Positions 1 to 8,441 of a stretch of 64,000 nt of DNA are shown piece after piece. A model generated the notes under the pieces. The model did not search any database. It was not told the origin of the DNA and saw only the letters and a program-made list of their open reading frames with translations. Both the position numbers and the translations under genes were made by a program. The stretch is taken from assembly GCF_036241575.1 (NCBI RefSeq), contig NZ_CP108455.1:1998501-2062500 (forward strand). The letters run 5' to 3'. How positions within the stretch are numbered: the stretch's first letter is position 1; every line of letters starts with the position of its first letter. This DNA is from Streptomyces sp. NBC_01267. Lineage in GTDB: Bacteria > Actinomycetota > Actinomycetes > Streptomycetales > Streptomycetaceae.

Positions 1-404
1 AGATAGAACTCGATCTCCGGGTGGGTGTAGAAGGTGAAGCCCAGGTCGGACGTCTTGGCGAGGATCCGCTTCAGTACGTAGCGGGGGTCGGCGAAGGACG
101 GGGAGCCGTCCGGCATCAGGATGTCGCAGAACATCCGGGCGGTGCCCGGGGCCTCCGCGCGCCAGGGCAGGATCTGGAAGGTGCTGGGGTCGGGCTTGGC
201 GATCATGTCGGACTCGTAGACCCGGGCGAAGCCCTCGATGGCGGAGCCGTCGAAGCCGATGCCCTCGTCGAAGGCCTGCTCCAGCTCGGCGGGGGCCACG
301 GCGACCGACTTCAGGAAGCCGAGTACATCGGTGAACCACAGCCGCACGAAGCGGATGTCGCGCTCCTCCAGCGTCCGGAGCACAAATTCCTGCTGCTTGT
401 CCAT
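1..404 (-). CDS. glnA: Glutamine synthetase, N-terminal part (cut by window edge)
   Basis: Partial gene running off the left edge; about 134 N-terminal residues are visible. Glutamine synthetase condenses glutamate and ammonia at the expense of ATP. The reading frame starts MDKQQEFVLRTLEERDIRFV, continues through a type I beta-grasp domain (LWFTDVLGFLKSV, EGIGFDGSAIEGF) and enters the catalytic domain (MFCDILMPDG, PRYVLKRIL, ending near EIEFYLF). These are hallmark GSI-type segments. The ATG at 404 is preceded only by a weak purine stretch. Streptomyces carry several GlnA paralogues and the C-terminal adenylylation region lies outside the window, so which paralogue this is cannot be decided. 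Confidence 0.95.
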   Translation of the reverse strand, partial: MDKQQEFVLRTLEERDIRFVRLWFTDVLGFLKSVAVAPAELEQAFDEGIGFDGSAIEGFARVYESDMIAKPDPSTFQILPWRAEAPGTARMFCDILMPDGSPSFADPRYVLKRILAKTSDLGFTFYTHPEIEFY

Positions 405-779
405 ATGTACCGCCCTACCCATCCTTGCTGGTCAGCCACCTGCTCCCACGCCTCCGGAGACACCGGGGCTCATGAGCATCCCACCACACGATTTCCGGCA
501 TGTTGCGAACCTTCGTCCGAACATCTCACCCTGTTCAGGCGTACCGCGGACTCCATTGTGGGTCACGCCGAGGCGGTGAACGAGTCAGGGGCGCGGGCCT
601 CCCCGGCGGGCCTCGCCGCCACCGGCGTTCCGGGGACCGCGGTCGCTCCGCAGCCGCGCACTGCCATGCCGTGCGCCCCACCACTACCATCTGCGCGAGG
701 GGGCCCCGTAGCGCATCCGGCGGGCACGGCGGCCTTCCTGACCCGGCCCGTCTCCGCCCGTATCCAGAAGGACTGACCG
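405..779. other. Gene-free divergent intergenic region
   Basis: This 375-bp stretch separates glnA on the minus strand from the DUF3105 gene on the plus strand, so it must hold both promoters. The open frames in it are short, not gene-like in composition and overlap each other. No clear GlnR box (GTNAC and GAAAC half-sites at the usual spacing) was found. An AGAAGGA ribosome-binding sequence sits at its right end before the ATG at 780. Confidence 0.6.
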
Positions 780-1451
780 ATGGCTTCGACCGAGAGTCCG
801 AAGAACGATCGCAGGGCCCGAATAGAGGAGATGCGCCGCGCCCAGAAGTCACGTGAGCGCCGCATCCGCACCGTCGCGATCGTGGTGGCCGCGGTCGCCG
901 TGGCGGGTCTGATCGGGTTCGGCACCTACGCCCTCAGTAACCGGTCCGACGACAAGGCCTCCACCGCCGCCGACAGCAAGTCGGACGCCGCGACGACCGC
1001 GGGGCCGATCAAGGGCGAGCGGGACTGGGACGTGAAGAAGCTGGGCCGTAAGCACGTCACCACGGCGGTCACGTACCCGATGAAGCCGCCGGTGGGCGGG
1101 GACCACGACCAGGTCTGGCTGAATTGCAACGGCAACGTCTACACCAAGGCGGTCCCCGACCGGAACGCCGTGCACGCGCTGGAGCACGGCTCCGTCTGGG
1201 TCACCTACACCGACAAGGCGCCCGCGGCCGATGTGAAGAAGCTCGGCGCCAAGGTCTCCACGACCCCCTACTCCCTGATGAGTCCGTACCCGGGCCAGGC
1301 CGGGGCGATCATGCTCAGCGCCTGGGGCAAGCAGCTGACGGTGAACGGCGCCGACGACCCGAGGGTGAACGAGTTCTTCACCAAGTACGTGCAGGGCCCG
1401 CAGACGCCGGAGCCCGGCGCGGCCTGCACGGGCGGGCTGGACGCACAGTGA
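780..1451 (+). CDS. DUF3105 membrane-anchored protein
   Basis: 223 residues. A basic N-terminus (residues 1-28, many Arg/Lys) is followed by one membrane segment (about 32-52, VAIVVAAVAVAGLIGFGTYAL), so it is a type II membrane-anchored protein with an extracytoplasmic domain. The domain holds the family landmarks PVGGDHDQVW, a cysteine in LNCNGNVY, ALEHGSVWVTY, a methionine-containing SLMSPYPGQ and a final CTGG. His, Met and Cys residues at these conserved places suggest metal binding, but the function is not established. The ATG is preceded by AGAAGGA. Its stop overlaps the GTG start of the DUF305 gene, so the two are translationally coupled. Confidence 0.85.
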   Translation: MASTESPKNDRRARIEEMRRAQKSRERRIRTVAIVVAAVAVAGLIGFGTYALSNRSDDKASTAADSKSDAATTAGPIKGERDWDVKKLGRKHVTTAVTYPMKPPVGGDHDQVWLNCNGNVYTKAVPDRNAVHALEHGSVWVTYTDKAPAADVKKLGAKVSTTPYSLMSPYPGQAGAIMLSAWGKQLTVNGADDPRVNEFFTKYVQGPQTPEPGAACTGGLDAQ

Positions 1452-2116
1452 GCCGGAGCACCCGGCTGCTGGCGGTCGCCGCCGTCGTCCTCGCGCTGCT
1501 CTGCGCGGCTGCGGCCACCATGGCGTTCACCACCGGCGGCCCGGACCCGTCCGCGGCCCGCGCGTCCGCCGTCCGCACGCCCACCGCCGACTCCGCGGAC
1601 GCGGGGTTCGCCCGCGACATGTCGGTGCATCACCAGCAGGCCGTGGAGATGTCGTTCATCGTCCGGGACCGCACGGAGAACGCGGACGTGCGCCGTCTCG
1701 CGTACGACATCGCCAACACCCAGGCCAACCAGCGCGGGATGATGACGGGCTGGCTGAACCTCTGGGGGCTGCCGGTCACCGACGCGGCCAGGCTGCCGAT
1801 GCAGTGGATGGGAATGGCCCAGGAGCCGTCCACCGACGGGGCGTTGATGCCGGGCATGGCGACCAGGGCGCAGCTCGACACCCTGCGCGGGCTGAGCGGC
1901 AAGCAGGCGGAGATCCGCTACCTCCAGCTGATGACGGCCCATCACCAGGGCGGTATCCACATGGCGGAGGGCTGTGTGCAGCTCTGCAAGGTCGGTACGG
2001 AGCGGAAGCTCGCCCAGGGAATGGTCGCCGCCCAGCAGTCGGAGGTGCAGCTCATGGCCGATCTGCTGAAGGAAAGGGGCGCTTCGGCAACATCGGGATC
2101 AACTGACCACTCATGA
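1448..2116 (+). CDS. DUF305 secreted or anchored protein
   Basis: About 222 residues. The GTG start overlaps the upstream TGA in a GTGA, indicating coupling to the DUF3105 gene. The N-terminus (RLLAVAAVVLALLCAAAATM) is a signal peptide or anchor. The DUF305 domain follows with its paired motifs HHQQAVEMS near residue 60 and HHQGGIHMAE near 170, and many methionines on the helices between. The family is ferritin-like in predicted fold; the cyanobacterial copper-binding protein CopM carries DUF305 domains, which makes periplasmic copper binding a reasonable but unproven idea here. A multicopper oxidase gene lies 2.8 kb downstream. Confidence 0.88.
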   Translation: MSRSTRLLAVAAVVLALLCAAAATMAFTTGGPDPSAARASAVRTPTADSADAGFARDMSVHHQQAVEMSFIVRDRTENADVRRLAYDIANTQANQRGMMTGWLNLWGLPVTDAARLPMQWMGMAQEPSTDGALMPGMATRAQLDTLRGLSGKQAEIRYLQLMTAHHQGGIHMAEGCVQLCKVGTERKLAQGMVAAQQSEVQLMADLLKERGASATSGSTDHS

Positions 2117-2225
2117 CCCTTCCTTGGTCTCTTCTTGGTCATCGCATGCCCCTGGCATGAGCCGTTCATCGGGCAAGGTGTGGCGTACACGCGTACCTGC
2201 GACGAACCGCAACACAGGGGGTTCC

Positions 2226-4175
2226 ATGAGATCCAGCCGCTCGAAGATACGCGCCGGTCTGAGCGTGGCAGCGACACTGCCGCTGCTCGCCGGCGCGTTG
2301 GCTCTGTCCGTACCCAGCGCCAACGCCGACTCCGGTCCGGGCAGTCGCCACACGCTCCAGGGCACCAGGCCCCAGTGGGCGAAGTCCTCGGCCGACCGCG
2401 GCGCCGCCGCCGGATCCGCCCAGGTGAACGCCCGGGTCTATCTGGCCGGCCGGGACGCGCAGGGCCTGACGGCGTACGCCCAGCAGGTGTCGGACCCGCA
2501 GTCCGCCTCGTACGGCAAGTACCTGACCGCGAAGCAGGCGCAGGCCCGCTTCGGCGCGACGCCGGAGCAGATCAAGCAGGTCACCGCCTGGCTGAAGTCC
2601 GCCGGGCTCACGGTCACCGGGTCGAACCAGCACTACGTCTCGGTCAGCGGCGACGTCAGCGCGGCCGAGAAGGCGTTCTCGACCAAGCTGCACAACTACC
2701 GCAAGGGCAACAAGACCTACCGGGCCCCGACGGCCGCGGCCTCCGCGCCCGCGTCGCTGGGCGGCGCCGTGCTGACGGTCGTCGGCCTCGACAACGCCCC
2801 GCACAAGGTCAAGCACGACGACACGCTGCCGCCGCCGGACGCGGTCTTCAAGAACGCCGGGCCGTTCTCGACGTACTTCGGCTCCAACGTCAACAAGAAG
2901 CTGCCGAGCGCCGGCGGGGTCCAGGCCCCGTACGCGATCAAGGGCTACACCGGCAAGCAGCTGCGCTCCGCCTACGGCGCGGGCGACAAGAACGGCAAGG
3001 GCGTCACGGTCGCCATCACCGACGCCTACGCCTCGCCGTACATCGCCGCGGACGCGAGCAAGTACGCGAAGAGCAACGGCGACGGCGCGTACGCCAAGGG
3101 CCAGCTCCAGCAGGTCCTACCGGACGCCTACACGGACGTCGACGAGTGCGGCGCGGCGGGCTGGTACGGCGAGGAGACCCTCGACGTCGAGGCCGTGCAC
3201 GCGGTGGCGCCCAAGGCCGACATCCGGTACGTCGGCGCCGCGTCCTGCAACGACGACGCGCTGCTCGACTCCCTGAACAAGATCGTCGACAGTCGGCTCG
3301 CCGACATCGTCTCCAACTCGTGGGGCGACATCGAGGCCAACGAGACCCCGGCCGTCGCAGCCGCGTACGACCAGGTCTTCCAGATGGGCGCGATCGAGGG
3401 CATCGGCTTCTACTTCTCCTCCGGTGACAACGGCGACGAGGTCGCGCACACCGGCACGAAGCAGGTCGACACCCCGGCCAACTCCGCCTGGGTCACCGCC
3501 GTCGGCGGTACCGCGCTGGCCGTGGGCAAGGGTGACAAGTACCAGTGGGAGACCGGCTGGGGCACGGTGAAGTCCAACCTCGCCGCCGACGGCAACAGCT
3601 GGGCCGGGTACCCGGGCGCCTACACGAGCGGCGCGGGCGGCGGCACCAGCAGGACCGTGGCGCAGCCGTACTACCAGCGCAACGTGGTGCCCAAGACCCT
3701 CTCGCGGGCCAACGGCGGCAACCCCATGCGCACGGTGCCGGACATCTCGGCGGTCGCCGACCCCAACACCGGCTTCCTGGTGGGCCAGACGCAGACCTTC
3801 CCCGACGGCTCGCAGCAGTACAGCGAGTACCGCATCGGCGGCACCTCGCTTGCGGCCCCGGTTCTCGCCGGTGTCCAGGCGCTGGCACAGCAGGCGCGGC
3901 ACGGTGTCCCGATCGGCTTCGCGAACCCGTCGATCTACGACCGCTTCGGCTCGAAGGTCTACCACGACGTCACCGACCACCCGCTGGGCAAGAACCGTGA
4001 CCTCGCGGTCGTCCGGGTGGACTTCGCGAACTCGATCGACGCGTCCGGTGGTCTGCTGACCTCGCTGCGCGGTCTGGGCGACGACGCCTCGCTGGAGGCG
4101 ACGAAGGGCTACGACGTCGTCACCGGTGTCGGTTCGCCGGCCGCCGGTTACGTGAACTCGTACCGGCTGAAGTGA
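2226..4175 (+). CDS. Secreted S53 (sedolisin/kumamolisin) peptidase with pro-domain
   Basis: 649 residues from the ATG at 2226, which has a good CAGGGGG ribosome-binding site; the frame is open further upstream but that part is not protein-like. The order is signal peptide (residues about 1-38, ending SVPSANADS), activation pro-domain (about 60-200, with SYGKYLT and the FSTKLHNY region) and the S53 catalytic domain. The catalytic Glu and Asp lie in GWYGEETLDVEAVHAVAP, the oxyanion Asp region in FSSGDNGDE, and the nucleophile Ser in GGTSLAAPVLAG. The family comprises acid-active serine-carboxyl endopeptidases. It stands alone on its strand between the DUF305 and DUF6153 genes. Confidence 0.93.
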   Translation: MRSSRSKIRAGLSVAATLPLLAGALALSVPSANADSGPGSRHTLQGTRPQWAKSSADRGAAAGSAQVNARVYLAGRDAQGLTAYAQQVSDPQSASYGKYLTAKQAQARFGATPEQIKQVTAWLKSAGLTVTGSNQHYVSVSGDVSAAEKAFSTKLHNYRKGNKTYRAPTAAASAPASLGGAVLTVVGLDNAPHKVKHDDTLPPPDAVFKNAGPFSTYFGSNVNKKLPSAGGVQAPYAIKGYTGKQLRSAYGAGDKNGKGVTVAITDAYASPYIAADASKYAKSNGDGAYAKGQLQQVLPDAYTDVDECGAAGWYGEETLDVEAVHAVAPKADIRYVGAASCNDDALLDSLNKIVDSRLADIVSNSWGDIEANETPAVAAAYDQVFQMGAIEGIGFYFSSGDNGDEVAHTGTKQVDTPANSAWVTAVGGTALAVGKGDKYQWETGWGTVKSNLAADGNSWAGYPGAYTSGAGGGTSRTVAQPYYQRNVVPKTLSRANGGNPMRTVPDISAVADPNTGFLVGQTQTFPDGSQQYSEYRIGGTSLAAPVLAGVQALAQQARHGVPIGFANPSIYDRFGSKVYHDVTDHPLGKNRDLAVVRVDFANSIDASGGLLTSLRGLGDDASLEATKGYDVVTGVGSPAAGYVNSYRLK

Positions 4176-4237
4176 CAAGCGGAAGCATCAAGCTGACGTA
4201 ACCGCCCGGAGCAGTCACTCCTGCCTCTCGTGCGGAC

Positions 4238-4280
4238 GCCACCCTGCCCCCTCCCGTATACCGGGCGGGGGTAGGGTGGC
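4238..4280 (+). promoter_or_regulatory. G/C-tract inverted repeat before the DUF6153 gene
   Basis: The arms GCCACCCTGCCCCC (4238-4251) and GGGGGTAGGGTGGC (4267-4280) pair along 14 bp with one G-T pair. The element may end S53 transcription. It also overlaps GTATAC at 4255-4260, a plausible -10, and reads TACC-GGGCGGG-GGTA at its centre. Actinobacterial CsoR operators are C-tract/G-tract inverted repeats of this general kind, and the next two genes look copper-related, so a copper-repressor site is a reasonable inference. It has not been matched to a binding-site model. Confidence 0.45.
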
Positions 4281-4283
4281 CGC

Positions 4284-4814
4284 ATGACGGCGACCGGGCG
4301 GAGCACCAGGGGCGGACAGCTGTTGCTGTTCGCCGCTCTGCTGTTCGGGATCGTCATGATGCACACGGTGGGCCACCCGGCACAGGACGGGGCGCCGATG
4401 ACCGGGACGGTCATGGCCGGGGCCGGGATGCCCGAAGTCCGGGCGGACGGGGCCCGGATGCCTGAAGCCCGGATGCCTGAAGCCCGGATGCCTGAAGTCC
4501 GGATGCCCGAGGCCCACCCGGCGGCGGCTCCTGAGATGGCTCCGGCGGCGGCGCACCCGCCGACCGCACCGGTCCCGCACGCGGCGCCCGTGCGTGCACA
4601 TCGGCAGCACACCGAACACGCCCCTCACCAGCCCCTGATGGACCCCATGTCGGTCTGTCTGGCCGTCCTGGTGGCCTGGGCCGCCGCGCTGTTGCTGCGC
4701 CACCCGGCGGGCCGTCCGGCCGCGGTGGCCGCCACCCCGCTGCTGCGGGCCCTGTGGCCGAACCCGCCGCCGCTCGCCCCTCCCCTCGGCAGACTGTCGG
4801 TCCTGCGCAGATAA
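4284..4814 (+). CDS. DUF6153-like Met/His-rich membrane protein
   Basis: 176 residues. An N-terminal membrane segment (about 11-28, LLLFAALLFGIVMMHTV) leads into a Met-, His- and Pro-rich extracytoplasmic stretch (about 45-115) containing four MPEAR-type pentapeptides. A second membrane segment (about 120-138, SVCLAVLVAWAAALLLRH) precedes a basic Pro-rich tail. The layout resembles the DUF6153 family. Clustered Met and His are typical of copper-handling envelope proteins, and a multicopper oxidase gene follows 71 bp later on the same strand, so joint expression is likely. No enzymatic motif is visible. Confidence 0.7.
   Translation: MTATGRSTRGGQLLLFAALLFGIVMMHTVGHPAQDGAPMTGTVMAGAGMPEVRADGARMPEARMPEARMPEVRMPEAHPAAAPEMAPAAAHPPTAPVPHAAPVRAHRQHTEHAPHQPLMDPMSVCLAVLVAWAAALLLRHPAGRPAAVAATPLLRALWPNPPPLAPPLGRLSVLRR
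4455..4514 (+). repeat. 15-bp tandem repeat x4 in the DUF6153 gene
   Basis: Four head-to-tail copies of CGGATGCCTGAAGCC (4455, 4470, 4485, 4500). The third and fourth copies carry one and a few changes. Each copy encodes one RMPEA/V pentapeptide. Confidence 0.9.
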
Positions 4815-4885
4815 GAGCGCACGAGCTGTAGACGCACCCCTTCACGCTCGTTCCACCGACTTTCCTCACGAGGTGCAGTTCAGTC

Positions 4886-6538
4886 ATGCGCATTCACCAC
4901 CCCTCACGCCGTTCCGTGCTCGGCGCGTCGCTCGCGGTCGCGGGCACCGGACTCCTGGCGGCGTGCTCGTCGTCGCCGGACGGCCACCACCATTCCGGCT
5001 CGGACTCCGGCTCCGGCTCGGACTCCGGCTCGGACTCCGGCTCCGCTGCCGGGCGGAAGATCCGGCTCACCGCCGCGCGGGCCTCGCTCGACCTCGGCGG
5101 CGGCCGGACCGTCAGCTCCTGGGCGTACGGGGACCGGCTGCCCGGCAAGGAGATCCGCGCCACCGCGGGCGAGACCCTCGCCGTCACCGTCGCCAATCAT
5201 CTGCCGCAGTCCACTTCGCTGCACTGGCACGGCATCGCCCTGCCCAACGCCATGGACGGCGTACCGGGACTGACCCAGCGGGCCGTCAAACCGGGCGCGG
5301 ACTTCACGTACCGGTTCGCAGTTCCCGACCCGGGGACGTACTGGTTCCATCCGCACTCCGGCGTACAGCAGGACCGGGGGCTGTACGCCCCGCTGATCGT
5401 CGACGACCCCAGGGAGCCCCTCGCCTACGACAAGGAGTGGGTGGTGATCCTCGACGACTGGGTCGACGGGGTCGGCGGCTCGACACCGGACGCGGTACTG
5501 GCGGAGCTGCGGGGTGGCATGGGCCCGTCGCCCGAGAAGGACGGCCCGGACCACAGCAGTGGCAGCGGCAGCGGTCACGACGGCCACGACATGGGCGACA
5601 TGGGCGGGATGGATGGCATGGACGGGATGGAGGGAATGGGAGGCAGGGCCGGCACGGCCACGGGCGCATCGCCCGGCCCCTCCCCGTCCGCCTCGCACCG
5701 CACGCCGTCCCGGATGCTCATGGGTGCCACCAGCCCCCTGCTCGGCGGCGACGCGGGCGATGTCGCGTATCCGTACTACCTGGTCAACGGCCGTACCGCG
5801 CAGGACCCTTCGGTCTTCACGGCCGAGCCCGGCGACCGCATCCGGCTGCGCATCATCAACGCCGGTGGTGACACCGCCTTCCGGATCGCACTCGGCGGCC
5901 ACCGGCTGACGGTGACCCACACGGACGGCTACCCGGTCCGGCACACCACGACCGACGCGCTGCTGCTGGGCATGGGTGAGCGGTACGACGTCCTGGTCAC
6001 CGCGGGCGACGGCGCGTTCCCGCTGACCGCGCTGGCCGAGGGCAAGGGCGCCGCGGCCCTCGCGGTGCTGCGCACCTCCGGCGGTGCGGCGCCCACCGCG
6101 TCCGTACGGCCGAAGGAGCTGTCCGGGAAGCTGGTCACCGCCGACCGGCTGGAGGCAGCCGAATCGGTGGCCCTGGCACACCGCACCCCCGACCGGACGG
6201 TGCGGCTGCGGCTGACCGGCGGGATGGCGGCGTACGACTGGGGCTTCGACGGCAAGCCGTACGCCCCGGACCGGCGGCACCCGGTCCGCAAGGGTGAGCG
6301 GGTGCGGCTGGTCTTCAGCAACCCCACCGGGATGTGGCACCCGCTGCATCTGCACGGGCACACCTTCGCGCTCACCACGCGGCCCGGCGGCGCCCGCAAG
6401 GACACCGCGATCGTGCTGCCGAAGGGCACGCTGAGCGTCGACTTCGACGCGGACAACCCGGGGCTGTGGATGATCCACTGCCACAACGTCTACCACGCGG
6501 AGGCGGGCATGATGACGGTGCTCGGCTACCAGGACTGA
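4886..6538 (+). CDS. Tat-exported multicopper oxidase lipoprotein
   Basis: 550 residues. The N-terminus SRRSVLGASLAVAGTGLLAAC combines a twin-arginine signal with a lipobox, so the protein should be exported folded and lipid-anchored. A His-rich and Ser-Asp-Gly repeat linker follows (about 32-55). All four copper motifs are present: HWHGIALPNAMDG (type 2/3), WFHPHSGVQ, HPLHLHGHTF and HCHNVYHAEAGMM (type 1/3). A Met/His-rich insert (GHDMGDMGGMDGMDG, about 230-252) recalls the Met-rich region of CueO-type cuprous oxidases. It probably oxidises Cu(I) or phenolic substrates at the cell surface. ACGAGGTG precedes the ATG, and a terminator lies downstream at 6609-6647. Confidence 0.93.
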   Translation: MRIHHPSRRSVLGASLAVAGTGLLAACSSSPDGHHHSGSDSGSGSDSGSDSGSAAGRKIRLTAARASLDLGGGRTVSSWAYGDRLPGKEIRATAGETLAVTVANHLPQSTSLHWHGIALPNAMDGVPGLTQRAVKPGADFTYRFAVPDPGTYWFHPHSGVQQDRGLYAPLIVDDPREPLAYDKEWVVILDDWVDGVGGSTPDAVLAELRGGMGPSPEKDGPDHSSGSGSGHDGHDMGDMGGMDGMDGMEGMGGRAGTATGASPGPSPSASHRTPSRMLMGATSPLLGGDAGDVAYPYYLVNGRTAQDPSVFTAEPGDRIRLRIINAGGDTAFRIALGGHRLTVTHTDGYPVRHTTTDALLLGMGERYDVLVTAGDGAFPLTALAEGKGAAALAVLRTSGGAAPTASVRPKELSGKLVTADRLEAAESVALAHRTPDRTVRLRLTGGMAAYDWGFDGKPYAPDRRHPVRKGERVRLVFSNPTGMWHPLHLHGHTFALTTRPGGARKDTAIVLPKGTLSVDFDADNPGLWMIHCHNVYHAEAGMMTVLGYQD

Positions 6539-6552
6539 CCCGTCCCGGGCAC

Positions 6553-6591
6553 GGTCCACGGGTGCGGTCCACCGGCACCGTCCACGGGTGC
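6553..6591 (+). repeat. 13-bp direct repeat x3
   Basis: Three adjacent 13-bp units (GGTCCACGGGTGC, GGTCCACCGGCAC, CGTCCACGGGTGC) directly after the multicopper oxidase gene. No coding role is seen. Confidence 0.7.
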
Positions 6592-6608
6592 GGTGGCCGC
6601 GGTACGGA

Positions 6609-6647
6609 AGCGTGCGCGGTACGGGCGAGTGACGTACCGCGCACGCT
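6609..6647 (+). terminator. Perfect 14-bp stem-loop after the multicopper oxidase gene
   Basis: AGCGTGCGCGGTAC (6609-6622) pairs perfectly with GTACCGCGCACGCT (6634-6647) across an 11-nt loop. There is no U-tract, as is common for Streptomyces terminators. It lies 70 bp after the oxidase stop and 42 bp before nadE. Confidence 0.7.
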
Positions 6648-6689
6648 CCCGCCAGGACATCGCGTCAGAGAGACGAATACACTGGGCCC

Positions 6690-8441
6690 GTGCCTCAACT
6701 ACGCCTCGCACTGAATCAGATCGACTCGACCGTCGGTGACCTCACCGGAAACGCCGAGGCGATCGTCCACTGGACCCGGCACTCCGTCGAGCAGGGCGCC
6801 CACCTGGTGGCGTTCCCCGAGATGGTGCTGACCGGCTACCCCGTCGAGGACCTCGCTCTGCGGTCGTCCTTCGTCGACGCGTCCCGGGCCGCGCTGCGCG
6901 CGCTCGCCACGCGGCTCTCCGGCGAAGGGTTCGGGGAGGTCCCCGTCGTCGTCGGCTACCTCGACCGCACCGAGCAGGCCCAGCCCCGCTACGGCCAGCC
7001 CGCGGGCGCGCCGCGCAACGCCGGGGCCGTGCTGCACCGCGGGGAGGTCGCACTGACCTTCTCCAAGCACCACCTGCCGAACTACGGCGTCTTCGACGAG
7101 TTCCGCTACTTCGTCCCCGGCGAGACCCTGCCGGTGATCCGGGTGCACGGCATCGACGTCGCGCTCGCCATCTGCGAGGACCTCTGGCAGGACGGCGGCC
7201 GGGTCCCGGCCACCCGGTCCGCCGGGGCCGGGCTGCTGCTCTCCATCAACGCGTCGCCGTACGAGCGGAACAAGGACGACCAGCGGCTGGAACTGGTCCG
7301 CAAGCGGGCCCAGGAGGCCGGCTGCACCACCGCGTACGTCGCGATGACCGGCGGCCAGGACGAGCTGGTCTTCGACGGCGACTCGATCGTCGTCGACAAG
7401 AACGGTGAAGTCGTCGCGCGCGCACCGCAGTTCACCGAGGGCTGTGTGGTCCTCGACCTGGAGCTGCCCGCCGCGGGTCCGGTCCCGGCCGGTGTGGTCG
7501 ACGACGGACTGCGGGTCGAGCACGTCACCCTCTCCGCCGAACCGCTCCCGGCGTACGGGACCGATGTCGCGGGCGGTTACGCGGACCGGCTGGACGACGA
7601 CGAGGAGCTGTACACCGCGCTGGTCGTCGGGCTGCGTGCGTACGCCGCGAAGAACGGCTTCGGCTCGGTCCTGATCGGGCTCTCCGGCGGGATCGACTCC
7701 GCGCTCGTCGCGGCCATCGCCTGCGACGCGCTCGGCGCGAAGAACGTGTACGGCGTCTCGATGCCGTCCAAGTACTCCTCGGACCACTCCCGGGGCGACG
7801 CGGCCGAACTGGCCCGCCGTACCGGGCTGAACTTCCGGACCGTGGAGATCGCGCCGATGTTCGACGCGTACATGGACTCGCTCTCCCTCACCGGTCTCGC
7901 CGAGGAGAACCTCCAGTCGCGGCTGCGCGGCACGACGCTGATGGCGATCTCCAACCAGGAGGGCCAGATCGTGCTCGCGCCGGGCAACAAGTCCGAGCTG
8001 GCGGTGGGCTATTCGACGCTCTACGGCGACTCGGTCGGCGCGTACGGGCCGATCAAGGACGTCTACAAGACGGCCATCTTCCGGCTCGCCGAGTGGCGCA
8101 ACCGGGCGGCGGCCGAGCGGGGCCAGACCCCGCCGATCCCGGAGAACTCGATCTCCAAGCCGCCCAGCGCCGAGCTGAGGCCCGGCCAGGTCGACACCGA
8201 CTCGCTGCCGGACTACGAGGTGCTCGACGCGATCCTGGCGATGTACGTCGACGCCGACCAGGGCCAGGACACCATCGTCGCGGCCGGGTTCGATCCGGAA
8301 CTGGTGGCGAAGACACTGCGGATGGTGGACACCGCGGAGTACAAGCGCCGTCAGTACCCGCCGGGCACCAAGATCTCGGCGAAGGGCTTCGGCAAGGACC
8401 GGCGGCTGCCGATCACGAACCGCTGGCGCGAGACGAGCTGA
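6690..8441 (+). CDS. nadE: Glutamine-dependent NAD(+) synthetase
   Basis: 583 residues, the usual length of two-domain NadE. It amidates nicotinic acid adenine dinucleotide to NAD with ATP, using ammonia released from glutamine. The N-terminal nitrilase-type glutaminase domain (1 to about 270) shows the Glu-Lys-Cys triad in FPEMVLTGYP, LTFSKHHLPNYGVFDE and LAICEDLWQ. The synthetase domain (about 300-583) carries the PP-loop LIGLSGGIDSALVA and ends with RLPITNRWRE. The start is GTG at 6690. The last 29 bp overlap the end of the convergent MFS gene. Confidence 0.97.
   Translation: MPQLRLALNQIDSTVGDLTGNAEAIVHWTRHSVEQGAHLVAFPEMVLTGYPVEDLALRSSFVDASRAALRALATRLSGEGFGEVPVVVGYLDRTEQAQPRYGQPAGAPRNAGAVLHRGEVALTFSKHHLPNYGVFDEFRYFVPGETLPVIRVHGIDVALAICEDLWQDGGRVPATRSAGAGLLLSINASPYERNKDDQRLELVRKRAQEAGCTTAYVAMTGGQDELVFDGDSIVVDKNGEVVARAPQFTEGCVVLDLELPAAGPVPAGVVDDGLRVEHVTLSAEPLPAYGTDVAGGYADRLDDDEELYTALVVGLRAYAAKNGFGSVLIGLSGGIDSALVAAIACDALGAKNVYGVSMPSKYSSDHSRGDAAELARRTGLNFRTVEIAPMFDAYMDSLSLTGLAEENLQSRLRGTTLMAISNQEGQIVLAPGNKSELAVGYSTLYGDSVGAYGPIKDVYKTAIFRLAEWRNRAAAERGQTPPIPENSISKPPSAELRPGQVDTDSLPDYEVLDAILAMYVDADQGQDTIVAAGFDPELVAKTLRMVDTAEYKRRQYPPGTKISAKGFGKDRRLPITNRWRETS

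Noticed and set aside
405..779. GlnR box in the glnA promoter region
   Set aside because: GGAAAT and GTTCG-type pieces occur near 490-515, but not with the GTNAC-GAAAC spacing of a GlnR site.
2135..3427. Long Arg-rich open frames over real genes (for example in the S53, NadE, amt and AfsR-like regions)
   Set aside because: These are other-frame shadows caused by high GC: rich in Arg, Gly, Ala and Pro, with no domains or ribosome-binding sites.
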